Source: Hymenobacter sp. 15J16-1T3B | GTDB lineage: Bacteria > Bacteroidota > Bacteroidia > Cytophagales > Hymenobacteraceae | DNA: 64,000 bases | Direction: 5' to 3' | NCBI RefSeq assembly: GCF_020711235.1 | Contig: NZ_JAJFAV010000011.1 | Span: forward strand, 124,001-188,000 | Part shown: one piece after another, positions 50,223 to 57,965 of the stretch | Layout: each line of letters opens with the position of its first letter | Position numbering within the stretch: the first letter of the stretch is position 1 | Made by a program: the position numbers and the translations under genes | Notes under the pieces: generated by a model | What the model was told of the DNA's origin: nothing | The model's database searches: none | The model's input: the letters and a program-made list of their open reading frames with translations, nothing else

Positions 50223-50747
50223 CTACTTAGCAGCACCGTCGGCCGGCACTTTCTCCACCCGCACGCCCACCGACATAATGCCCGGCAGCACGTCCTGCCG
50301 CATGTACTGCTCGAGCACCACGCGGTACTTGCCGGGCTGCGGAAAGCGCTGCCGCGGCATGGCCAGAAACTGGTGGTCGTAAATGTCGCCGGTGCCGTTG
50401 CCGCGCGGTTCCCCGGTCTTGGGGTCCATCAGAATCATCTGGTGCAGCATGGGCGCCCCCACCGGTTTGCCGTCGGGCCCGGTCAGCGTGGCCTTCATGT
50501 AGAGGTTGTAGTAACCGTAGCCCATGGCGTTGCGCACGTTGAAGTACACGTTGTAGAGCTGGGCCGCATCGGTGATGTCAAACTCGAACGCGGGCTTGTC
50601 TTGCACCGACCAGAGGTAAGGCTGGCCGTTGGTTTTCAGGTCCGCGTTGTCTTCGTACACCCGGTTCGGGTCGCAGGCCACAAGAGCGGGCGCGAGCAGG
50701 AGCAGCAGCGCAGCCCGGCGCCAGTGGGTCAGCAAGTTGTGCATCAT
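50223..50747 (-). CDS. gldH: Gliding motility lipoprotein GldH
   Basis: A 174-residue lipoprotein (lipobox LVAC, Cys25) required for gliding in Flavobacterium johnsoniae, part of the GldD/GldH/GldJ-type set needed for assembly of the motility/T9SS machinery. Family landmarks: CDPNRVYEDN right after the lipid Cys, FDITDAAQLYNVYFNVRNAMGYGYYNLYMKA, TGDIYDHQFLAMPRQRFPQPGKYRVVLEQYMRQDVLPGI. The start overlaps a Met-Met pair. It follows the RicT/PSP1 gene by 12 bases, in the same order as in other Bacteroidota, so the two form an operon. A GC hairpin ends the transcript. Together with the PorE-like and T9SS-cargo genes it implies a working T9SS/gliding system in this organism. Confidence 0.93.
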   Translation of the reverse strand: MMHNLLTHWRRAALLLLLAPALVACDPNRVYEDNADLKTNGQPYLWSVQDKPAFEFDITDAAQLYNVYFNVRNAMGYGYYNLYMKATLTGPDGKPVGAPMLHQMILMDPKTGEPRGNGTGDIYDHQFLAMPRQRFPQPGKYRVVLEQYMRQDVLPGIMSVGVRVEKVPADGAAK

Positions 50748-50759
50748 CGGTGAACTACA

Positions 50760-52301
50760 TCAGGAAGCAGAGGGAGCGGAATTACCGGGGGCGCCGGAGC
50801 CGCCTTCGCCCCCGCCGCTGCGGCGGCCACCGCGGCGCGAACGGCCGCCCCGGCTTTCGTCGCCGGGCGGACGGCCGGCGCCGCCTTCAGGGCTGCCGGC
50901 TTCGCCGCCGGCGGTGTTGCGGAAACGCGGGTCAAAGCGCGGGGCGGGCCGATCGGTACGCGGCGCGTCGGTGCTCACGTTGGCGCGGCCGCGGCGGTTG
51001 TTACCGCCCCGGCCGCCGGCTTTGGCTCCGCGCGCTTCACCGCCTTCCGCCGCTGCCGTGGGCACAGCTTCGACGGGCGGCTTCGGCTTGGGCTCCGTGC
51101 GGGGCCGCGGAGCGTCTTTGGGCACCGTGGCGGTGGGCTTGGGCTGCACGCCGGCGGCTGGGGCCAGCGGGCCTTTTTCCTTCTTCTTTTTGCGCTTGGC
51201 GCGCTTGCCCGCTTTGATTTTGTCGTCGAGGCGGTCGAGCGAACCTTCCACGTGCTCCTGCACGCTGACTTCCACCACCGGCTCCAGCACGGGGGCCAGC
51301 AGGGTGTCGGGCTTTTCGCCGGCCTTGTTCAGGGCCTGGATTTCCTTGACGCGCTCGGTGGGCAGCATCACCCAGTTGTTGTCGCCGCGGAAGGCAAACC
51401 ACATGCGCTTTTTGAAAATGTCGGTCTTCTGCAGGAAGGCGTCGCCCATCTGCGTTTGCAGCGGGCGGGCCACCTGCGGAATGTCCTTGAGCGCGTCGAG
51501 GTAGGTTTCCAGCTCGTAGTTCAGGCAGCACTTGAGGCGGCCGCACTGGCCCGAGAGCTTGGCCGGATTCAGGCTCAGGTTTTGGTAGCGCGCGGCAGTG
51601 GTGCTTACGCTCTTAAACTCCGTCAGCCAGGTGGAGCAGCACAGCTCGCGCCCGCAGGCCCCGATGCCGCCCAGGCGGCCGGCTTCGTGGCGCAGGGAAA
51701 TCTGGCGCATTTCCACGCGCACCCGGAATTCTTCCGCCAAGCGCTTGATCAAGTCGCGGAAATCGACGCGGTCTTCGGCCGAATAAAAGAAGGTCGCGCG
51801 GGTGCGGTCGGCCTGGTATTCTACGTCGGAGAGCTTCATTTTCAGGCGCAGCTCGTCCACCACCGAGCGGGCCCGGAACATGGTGTTCAACTCCAGTTCG
51901 CGGGCAGCCTCGTAGCGTTCCACGTCCTGGTCGGTGGCCACGCGCAGGATGCCGCGGATGTCCTTGGAGTCCTGCGGCACCTTTTTCTTTTTCATCTGCA
52001 GGCGCACCAGCTCGCCCTTGAGCGAGACGTAGCCCAGGTGCCAGCCGTTGCCGCTGGCCTCCACCACCACGGCGTCGCCGGTGGTGAGGTGCAGACGCTT
52101 GTCGTTGCGGTAAAACTCTTTGCGTCCGCCCTTGAAGCGAATTTCGACGAGGTCAAATTCTTGAAAACCGGCCGGCAGGTCAATGTCCTGCAGCCAATCG
52201 AACACATTCAGGCGGGTGCAGCCGCCCGAGGAGCAGCCCCCTTTGGAGCCACAACCAGAGGTGGCGCAACCGCCGCCGCTGGAACATGAAGTGCAAGCCA
52301 C
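50760..52301 (-). CDS. ricT: PSP1/RicT-family protein with Cys-rich head and RGG-type tail
   Basis: A 513-residue cytosolic protein. The conserved RicT/YaaT core (~residues 45-310) includes VEIRFKGGRKEFYRN, ARSVVDELRLKMKLSDVEYQADRTRATFFYSAEDRVDFRDLIK, and the invariant GGIGACGRELCC...CGRLKCCLNYE region. In Bacillus RicT is part of the RicAFT complex, holding Fe-S clusters and helping RNase Y mature mRNA. Here a 28-residue N-terminal head with six Cys (3, 6, 12, 17, 23, 28) precedes the core, and the C-terminal ~150 residues are Lys/Pro then Arg-Gly-Gly-rich (GGRGGNNRRGRAN) and disordered, an RNA-binding type. Start is GTG (MACTSCSS). A perfect minus-strand TATCTTTG lies 63 bases before it. 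First gene of the ricT-gldH operon. Confidence 0.93.
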   Translation of the reverse strand: MACTSCSSGGGCATSGCGSKGGCSSGGCTRLNVFDWLQDIDLPAGFQEFDLVEIRFKGGRKEFYRNDKRLHLTTGDAVVVEASGNGWHLGYVSLKGELVRLQMKKKKVPQDSKDIRGILRVATDQDVERYEAARELELNTMFRARSVVDELRLKMKLSDVEYQADRTRATFFYSAEDRVDFRDLIKRLAEEFRVRVEMRQISLRHEAGRLGGIGACGRELCCSTWLTEFKSVSTTAARYQNLSLNPAKLSGQCGRLKCCLNYELETYLDALKDIPQVARPLQTQMGDAFLQKTDIFKKRMWFAFRGDNNWVMLPTERVKEIQALNKAGEKPDTLLAPVLEPVVEVSVQEHVEGSLDRLDDKIKAGKRAKRKKKKEKGPLAPAAGVQPKPTATVPKDAPRPRTEPKPKPPVEAVPTAAAEGGEARGAKAGGRGGNNRRGRANVSTDAPRTDRPAPRFDPRFRNTAGGEAGSPEGGAGRPPGDESRGGRSRRGGRRSGGGEGGSGAPGNSAPSAS

Positions 52302-52364
52302 AGTGAAAATCTATTAGTAGGCAGGCCGTCGAAACGAGGCCCGCGAGGAACAATCGGTTTAAAA

Positions 52365-52372
52365 CAAAGATA
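52365..52372 (-). promoter_or_regulatory. -7 element TATCTTTG of the ricT-gldH operon
   Basis: Perfect TAnnTTTG on the minus strand (CAAAGATA on plus), 63 bases upstream of the GTG start. Confidence 0.55.
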
Positions 52373-52518
52373 CGCATTTCGACTCCCGGCGCGGGCGGGA
52401 GCTATTGGCCCGGTGCCCCTTCCCGATTTGGGGCGGCAAACGTCCCAGTGCGGGCTTGTTTTCCGGTATCCGGTAAGCTGTTCCCATTTTTGGATTTTAT
52501 CGACACAGCTCTTTTTTA

Positions 52519-52532
52519 TTAGGCTTGCCTAA
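52519..52532. promoter_or_regulatory. Palindrome TTAGGCTTGCCTAA (possible metal-regulator operator)
   Basis: Perfect 6-bp half-sites with a 2-base spacer. The half-site TTAGGC is like those of DtxR/MntR-family operators (TTAGGnnnnCCTAA), but no regulator gene is nearby. Confidence 0.3.
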
Positions 52533-52756
52533 CAAACGTTTGCCAAGCTACAATCTTTAAATTGGCTTTAATGGCAAAGTACCAAAACAAACAACGCAAC
52601 TTATCCCGTTCAACCAACCGGCAACTAAAGCAAATGCCCATTAAAATATAATACCCACCTTATATTACAGCTACATTTTCCGGTTAGTCACAAGGAACCT
52701 GCACCCGCACCAGCGCGCGATACGATGGATAAATAATGAAGTTTCAGTGAATTATA

Positions 52757-52789
52757 TTTGATGTTTTCAAAAAACACTTCTACCTTTTG
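52757..52789 (+). promoter_or_regulatory. Bacteroidota-type promoter of the HEIGH metalloprotease gene
   Basis: TTTG at 52757-52760 and TACCTTTTG at 52781-52789 are separated by 20 bases; 37 bases then lead to the ATG. Confidence 0.6.
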
Positions 52790-52825
52790 CACATTGTTCA
52801 ACCAACTCCCCAACCAAACCACTGT

Positions 52826-53635
52826 ATGAAGTTCAACCACGTACTATCGACCGCCGCTGTCTGCGCATTCGCAGCACTGTCCATGGCCAGCTGCTCCAAA
52901 AAGGAAAATGTACAAGCCAAGGACCTCGTTGCTGATGCCACCACTGCCCAAATCAAAGCCCTTGGTTTCACGGCAGACGGCGCCCGAAAAGTTGAAGAAG
53001 GCGTAGTTGTCGAAGGCGACATTCTGCTGACCAATGAAATGCTGGCCAGCAACCCGGAATCGAAATTGCTGCGCGTCGGCCAGGAAGAGCAGTACCGCAC
53101 CACCAATCTGGTGACCCGCCTGCCCCGCACGATTACGGTTAAGCTGGTCGGCAGCTTCCCGTCGGCTTACGTCTCGGCCGTTGACGAAGCTATTCGTCGC
53201 TACAACGCGGAGAACCTGCAGCTGCGCTTCACGCGCGTTACCGGCTCCACCGCAGCCGAGATGCCAATCACGTCGGCTTACCTGGGTGCTGGCATCCTGG
53301 GTCAATCGGGTGGTTTCCCCTCGGGTGGCAACCCCGCGCCGGGCTTCAAACTCTCGCCGAGCGTCATCAACAGCACCAACGTGGGCTACATCGCTACTAT
53401 CATGGCGCACGAAATGGGCCACTGCATCGGTCTGCGCCACACGGACTACTTCAACCGCGCGTACAGCTGCGGCGGGGCCGCCTCGAACGAAGGTGCCAGC
53501 ACGGTAGGCGCTATCCTCATTCCCGGCACGCCCTCGGGCGCCGACCCCAATTCGTGGATGCTGGCTTGCGTTGGCAACGGTGTTAACCGCTACTTCAACG
53601 CCAACGACAAAATTGCCCTCAACTACCTCTACTAA
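52826..53635 (+). CDS. M57-like HEIGH-type metalloprotease lipoprotein
   Basis: A 269-residue secreted lipoprotein: MKFNHVLSTAAVCAFAALSMASC places the acylated Cys at residue 23. The mature part begins with a polar region, then YNAENLQLRFTRVTGS, and IATIMAHEMGHCIGLRHTDYFNR, the zinc site with the family signature HEmGHCiGxRHTDYf of the Bacteroidota dual-action HEIGH metallo-peptidases (M57 group). Several Cys and Asn/Ser-rich stretches follow; the chain ends NDKIALNYLY, also a family ending. These proteases are secreted by Bacteroidota and probably act on host or environmental proteins; self-processing is suspected. Single-gene unit with its own promoter and a strong terminator. Codon use looks slightly different (more AT at the 5' end) but not clearly foreign. 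Confidence 0.9.
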   Translation: MKFNHVLSTAAVCAFAALSMASCSKKENVQAKDLVADATTAQIKALGFTADGARKVEEGVVVEGDILLTNEMLASNPESKLLRVGQEEQYRTTNLVTRLPRTITVKLVGSFPSAYVSAVDEAIRRYNAENLQLRFTRVTGSTAAEMPITSAYLGAGILGQSGGFPSGGNPAPGFKLSPSVINSTNVGYIATIMAHEMGHCIGLRHTDYFNRAYSCGGAASNEGASTVGAILIPGTPSGADPNSWMLACVGNGVNRYFNANDKIALNYLY

Positions 53636-53656
53636 GCCCGCCGCTTAGCAGAACCT

Positions 53657-53693
53657 AAAACGCCCCCGGCTCAAGCGAGCCGGGGGCGTTTTT
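53657..53693 (+). terminator. Terminator after the HEIGH protease gene
   Basis: AAAACGCCCCCGGCT pairs with AGCCGGGGGCGTTTTT around CAAGCG; long stem with T-run. Confidence 0.92.
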
Positions 53694-54016
53694 GTTGTTG
53701 GTTGTTAGCTGATCAGGCTATTTTCACGCGCGGCAGCGCAGGCCCCAATTAGTATCCGCTAAGCTTTTTGCAGCTGACTGCAGCTAGGAATTGCGTTGCC
53801 TGGACCACGCGTCATTAGATGGGCGAGGGAGCGTTTATGCCCTAGCCGAAGCAGGCAACAACGTAACGGCAGGCTACGTGGCGCCGGCTCGGTGGCAAGC
53901 CCGCCCCTTGTCGCTTGCGCCCCTTGCCAACAGTGGCAGGCCGCGCTGGTAGCCAAGCCGAGGTGCTCATCCAACCAGCGCGGCCTGCCAATGCCGGGGC
54001 TTCGGCAGCCGGGCCT
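53694..54016. other. Intergenic region with a 17-bp inverted repeat
   Basis: A 323-base gap between the HEIGH protease terminator and the S8 protease stop. Apart from the inverted repeat at 53934-53990 nothing was recognised; short open frames here lack coding signs. Confidence 0.5.
53934..53990. repeat. 17-bp perfect inverted repeat, 23-base loop
   Basis: TGGCAGGCCGCGCTGGT (53934-53950) is exactly inverted at 53974-53990. It lies 27 bases past the S8 protease stop on the minus strand; no T-run, so it may be a dispersed palindrome or an mRNA end structure. Confidence 0.75.
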
Positions 54017-56617
54017 TTAGAGCACCAATATGCGCCGGGTTACTTCGCGGCCGCCCGGAAGGCTCACGCGCAGTACGTAGGTTCCGGGGCGTAAACCGGC
54101 CGTATCCAGCTCTTTGATAACGCTGGTATCGGTCGTTATATCACGGTACAAACGGCCCACCACATCGAACAACCGCACGCGCAGTGCCTGGTCGAGCGGG
54201 CCAACTACGGTCAGGGGTTCTCCCACCGCGACGGGGACCGGATACACCAGCACATCGGCCACTGCGGGCACAAAGTTCACGACTTCAATCTGGCTGTAGA
54301 GAGTTTGGCCAGTGCTGAGCTGCAGGCGGGTTCGGTACTCAGCCTGGCCCACCCGCGGCTGCGGATCGGTGAGCACCGTGGTCAGCGGCAAGTTGGAGGA
54401 CAGAGTTTGCACGGCGGCAAAGCTGTCGTCGGCTTCCCGGCGTTCCAGCGCAATGGTCTGGAGCCGGTACGTGGTGCCTAGCGTGAGGGTAAACTGCACC
54501 GTGTCCATTACCAACTGCTTGGGCAAGAAGGAGCGTACGTAGCACCCATACCAGGTCTGCGTCACGTCGATGGTGCTGCCCCGCTCCCCGACTCGGCCCT
54601 GCACAACCGGAGCCACGGCGTAGTAGCGAGCCGCGGCTTCGGCGGCGCTGAGGCGCAAGGCGGTATCGGCCAGCAGCTGGTAGGGCTGCAGCTGGGTAGC
54701 GCCCAGTTGATACACTTGGTACTGCGTCGCGCCCGGCACCGAGGCCCAAGTGAGCAGGGTTTCATCGGGGCAGGCGTACGCTACATCCAGCGGCAGTGGT
54801 CGGGCCACCACAAATGTATCGGAGACGACGGCCCCGGTGCTGCTGACCAAGCGCAGCCGGGCGGCCGTCGGCGCGGCCGGTGCGGCCCAGCGGAACGTTT
54901 GCTGCGCTAAATTCAGGGAAGTGCTAACGGTGCTCCAGGCAGGTTGGCCCAGGGCCTGGTATTCCAACCGGGCGGCCGTGGCCGGTCCGGACCACTGCCA
55001 GCGCAGCAACGTTTCTTCGCCCGGGCGGACAGTGCGCGCTTGGGAGGGCGTAATCCAGGTCAGGCCGTTTGCCAGCTCGTAGGCGACGCTGAAGGCCTGC
55101 GGCCCTTGCCCGAGTCGGTAGCCGCGCACCCGCAGTTCGTACGTACCGGCCGCGGGTAGATCGAGGGTAATTTGCTCGGCGTTGTCGCGGTGGTTGGGTC
55201 GGCGGCGGGCAGGTTGGGCCAGCGAATCGAGGTGTGGGTAGGCGCTAAGCGTCCACGGCAGCCAGCGTTGGCCATCGGCGACGCGGGTCAGCGTCAGGTC
55301 CAGGTCGTTGACGAGGGTAGTCGCAGCGTTGGCGGCGGCTTCGGGGTCGGTCCAGGCCAGCGTAATCTTCAGGCGGTGGGTGCCGGCCGGCACCGTCAGC
55401 GGGAACACCTGTTCCTGCCCTTGGCCCACGCTGCCCTCCACAAAACGGCCGTCGAGCATGGTTTGCACGGCTCCCAGCGCATCGGCCTGCCCGTAGCCCG
55501 CCGCAAAATCCACGTTGGGCGCCCCGGCATCGTCGGCGGTGTTCAACAGGGCAGCCCGTAGCAGCGCCGCGGCGGGCAAGGCGCCGCGGCGCTGCTGGTA
55601 AGCGTGCTGCGCGAGCAAGCTAATCCCCGACACCAGCGCCGCCGCGTCGGAGGAGCCGCCGCTGCCGAAGGCCACTAATTCCGGCTTGACCCGGCCGTCG
55701 GCGGCGGGGCCGCGGGAGCTGAGCGCCACCACCTGCCCGAGGGCATCGGTGTTGCCCACGCTCAGGCTGTTTTTGGCGTTTTTGAATTCCCCAGTCAGGT
55801 TGGCGGTATTGGCCAGCCCGGCGTAGGTACCCGCCGGCCCGGGCTGAGTACCCACGTTGCCAGCCGAAAACACGTGCACCAACGTGGGGTATTGCCGGGC
55901 TTGCGCGTCGTAGGCGCGGGCTTCGAGGCCGTAGAAGTTCTCCGCGCCCACGTTCACCCCGTACGAGTGATTTTGCACCGATACGCCCTGGCCCGCCAGG
56001 CTTGCGCCGTCGTCGGGCAGCAGGTTGGCGGAACTGGCCTGCGCAATGCGCGCCTGCCAGGCGGCGCCCTTGCCATTGGGGGAGGAATTGCCGCCCCCGG
56101 CAATGAGCGTCGCCATAATCGTGGCGTGCGCATCCAATATTCGCGCCTGGGGGTTGGGGTTGACGAGGCGGCCCTTGAAGTCGATGTCCTCGATGTCAAT
56201 CGGGTCCTCTTTTACCGAAACCGTCAGCCCCTGGCCCGTGAGCTGCGGGTAGCGGGCGTGCACGGCCGTGACGGTGTTGGCGGCCAGGTCGGCCCCGTTG
56301 AGCTGACGTTCGGGGCGGGCCCGCCGGTCAGCGGCTTGCACGAAGCGTACGTGAGGGCTAGCGGCCAGCGCGGCGGCATCGGCGACGCCGTGTACGGTCA
56401 GCAGTTGCGCGTCGGCCGTGGCCTGCACGCGCGCGCCGGGCAAGTATTGGGCGGCCCAGCGGCGGAAAGCAGCAGCATCCCCGACCTGTACGCGGAACGC
56501 CGCGGCCCTCGGCGCCACTTGCAGCGGCGGAGCCAGTTTGGTGGACGGCGCGGCGCGGGCGGCCGGCGTTTGCGCGTGGACAACAGACAGCAGCGCCGCG
56601 GGCAGCAGCACCGCCAA
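54017..56617 (-). CDS. S8 (subtilisin-like) serine protease with T9SS sorting domain
   Basis: An 866-residue secreted protease (numbering from TTG 56617). After the signal peptide and a prodomain-like stretch (to ~residue 105), the S8 catalytic domain (~110-400) has Asp138 in VSVKEDPID, His164 in DAHATIMATLIAGG, Asn254 in FSAGNVG and Ser323 in GGSSDAAALVSG. Then come beta-sandwich domains (fibronectin/jelly-roll type, ~405-770) and a C-terminal T9SS sorting domain (~785-866) with VLVYPVPV, LRVRLFDVVGRLYRDI and LRPGTYVLRVSLPGGREVTRRILVL. No ATG begins the frame. TTG 56617 is one option, but a CTG at 56644 would give MKTVLFRSALAVLL, a far better signal-peptide n-region. Monocistronic. Confidence 0.9.
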   Translation of the reverse strand: MAVLLPAALLSVVHAQTPAARAAPSTKLAPPLQVAPRAAAFRVQVGDAAAFRRWAAQYLPGARVQATADAQLLTVHGVADAAALAASPHVRFVQAADRRARPERQLNGADLAANTVTAVHARYPQLTGQGLTVSVKEDPIDIEDIDFKGRLVNPNPQARILDAHATIMATLIAGGGNSSPNGKGAAWQARIAQASSANLLPDDGASLAGQGVSVQNHSYGVNVGAENFYGLEARAYDAQARQYPTLVHVFSAGNVGTQPGPAGTYAGLANTANLTGEFKNAKNSLSVGNTDALGQVVALSSRGPAADGRVKPELVAFGSGGSSDAAALVSGISLLAQHAYQQRRGALPAAALLRAALLNTADDAGAPNVDFAAGYGQADALGAVQTMLDGRFVEGSVGQGQEQVFPLTVPAGTHRLKITLAWTDPEAAANAATTLVNDLDLTLTRVADGQRWLPWTLSAYPHLDSLAQPARRRPNHRDNAEQITLDLPAAGTYELRVRGYRLGQGPQAFSVAYELANGLTWITPSQARTVRPGEETLLRWQWSGPATAARLEYQALGQPAWSTVSTSLNLAQQTFRWAAPAAPTAARLRLVSSTGAVVSDTFVVARPLPLDVAYACPDETLLTWASVPGATQYQVYQLGATQLQPYQLLADTALRLSAAEAAARYYAVAPVVQGRVGERGSTIDVTQTWYGCYVRSFLPKQLVMDTVQFTLTLGTTYRLQTIALERREADDSFAAVQTLSSNLPLTTVLTDPQPRVGQAEYRTRLQLSTGQTLYSQIEVVNFVPAVADVLVYPVPVAVGEPLTVVGPLDQALRVRLFDVVGRLYRDITTDTSVIKELDTAGLRPGTYVLRVSLPGGREVTRRILVL

Positions 56618-56790
56618 AGCGGAGCGAAACAGTACGGTTTTCAGAGCGGTGGCTTGGTTGGGTAAAGCGCGAAATCAACCCGCAACGCACGCGGCGCAGG
56701 TTGACGGCAGGAGCGGGAGAATGGCTTTCAAGATACGAAAGCCGGCCGACGCGCGCACGCCGCTCGGGTCTTGCGTCCCCCGCACCTTGC

Positions 56791-57858
56791 TTAGCGAATT
56801 ACCCGCACGGTGTGGTTGCGCCCATCGGCCACGTACACGGCCCCGCCGGGCCCCACGGCCAAGCCCAACGGACTTTTGAAGCGGGCCGCAGCCGCCGGGC
56901 CATCGGCGCTGCCGGGCGAGTTGGCGTCGCCGGCCAGGGTGCTTACCTGCCCGCCGGCCCCGATGCGGCGCACCACCATGCCAGCCGCATCGGCCACGTA
57001 CAGTGTGCCATCGGCAGCCAGGGCCACGCCCGACGGCGCCATAAACCGGGCCTCTGGGCCCGCACCGTCGGCGTTGCCAAACTTGCGGACCGCGCCGGCC
57101 AGGGTGCTCACCGTGCCGTCGGGGCCGATCCGGCGCACGGTCATGTTGCCGTTGTCGGCCACGTAAAGCGTGCCGCTGGCCTCGACGGCAATGCCGTAGG
57201 GGTAGCGGAAGTTGGCCGCCGCGCCCGGGCCGTCGAGGCTGCCGATTCGCTTGGGGCTGCCGGCCAGCGTAGTCACGGCGCCGGCGGGGCTGATGCGGCG
57301 CACCGTGTGGTTGTACGTGTCGGCTACGAACACATTGCCCGCAGCATCGACGGCCAGGGCGTGGGGCTGGTTGAACCGCGCAGCGGGGCCGACGCCGTCG
57401 GCGGTGCTGGGGCTGCCGGCGGCCCCGGCCAGGGTGGATACCACCCCCTCGGGCGTGATTTTGCGGATGGCGTTGTTGCCGGTGTCCGCCACGTACAGGG
57501 TGCCCTGCGCATCAAGGGCCACGCCGACGGGATTGAACAGCCGGGCCGCCGGGCCGCTGCCGTCGGCGAAGCCTTTCTGCCCGGCAGTGCCGGCCAGGGT
57601 GCTTACCTGGCCCGTAGGGGTGATTTTGCGGATGACGTGGTTGTCGGTATCGGCCACGTACACGGTGCCGGCGGCGTCGACGGCCACGCCCATGGGGCGG
57701 CTGAAGCGGGCAGCCGCGCCGTTCCCATCCGCGCTGCCCTTGCTGCCCGCCGTGCCGGCCAAGGTGCTGACCGCGGCGGGCGCAGCGGGTTGGGCGGCGG
57801 CTACTTGGACTATCAGCAGGCACCACAGCAACAACAAAAACGGGAAACGCAGCGGCAT
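56791..57858 (-). CDS. Secreted six-bladed NHL-repeat protein
   Basis: A 355-residue exported protein: signal peptide MPLRFPFLLLLWCLLIVQVAAAQ, then six ~56-residue NHL units, each starting VSTLAG (or VTTLAG) and containing a GxADGxGxAARFxxP and GVAVDxxGTVYVADxxNHxIRKI pattern. Six blades close one propeller and fill the whole mature chain. NHL propellers bind ligands or RNA/protein; secreted six-bladed forms in Bacteroidota may be surface or periplasmic binding proteins. The start is set by the signal peptide; a TATTTTG element lies 9 bases before the ATG (57868-57874, minus). A longer open frame running upstream is a shadow of the dehydrogenase gene. Confidence 0.9.
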   Translation of the reverse strand: MPLRFPFLLLLWCLLIVQVAAAQPAAPAAVSTLAGTAGSKGSADGNGAAARFSRPMGVAVDAAGTVYVADTDNHVIRKITPTGQVSTLAGTAGQKGFADGSGPAARLFNPVGVALDAQGTLYVADTGNNAIRKITPEGVVSTLAGAAGSPSTADGVGPAARFNQPHALAVDAAGNVFVADTYNHTVRRISPAGAVTTLAGSPKRIGSLDGPGAAANFRYPYGIAVEASGTLYVADNGNMTVRRIGPDGTVSTLAGAVRKFGNADGAGPEARFMAPSGVALAADGTLYVADAAGMVVRRIGAGGQVSTLAGDANSPGSADGPAAAARFKSPLGLAVGPGGAVYVADGRNHTVRVIR

Positions 57859-57867
57859 AAATCGGGG

Positions 57868-57874
57868 CAAAATA
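57868..57874 (-). promoter_or_regulatory. -7-like element TATTTTG
   Basis: Seven-base variant of TAnnTTTG, 9 bases before the NHL gene ATG. Confidence 0.35.
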
Positions 57875-57904
57875 AGCTGCGAAAGGTAAGGCCCGGACAA
57901 CAAA

Positions 57905-57931
57905 CTGCCCCGGCCAGAACGGCCGGGGCAG
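57905..57931 (-). terminator. Hairpin after the zinc dehydrogenase gene
   Basis: CTGCCCCGGCC pairs exactly with GGCCGGGGCAG around AGAAC, just past the dehydrogenase stop; no T-run. Confidence 0.6.
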
Positions 57932-57965
57932 TGGGCAACGCAGTCGGGAAACGCGCCGGCGGCGG

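Larger units (their letters stand above)
52302..52825. other. AT-rich divergent intergenic region
   Basis: A 524-base gap, markedly AT-rich compared with its neighbours. It contains the ricT promoter element (52365-52372, minus), a TTAGGC-TT-GCCTAA palindrome (52519-52532), and the HEIGH-protease promoter (52757-52789, plus). No gene was found. Confidence 0.6.

Noticed and set aside
53796-54020. 74-residue ORF in the gap before the S8 protease
   Set aside because: Covers the 17-bp inverted repeat; no coding signal.
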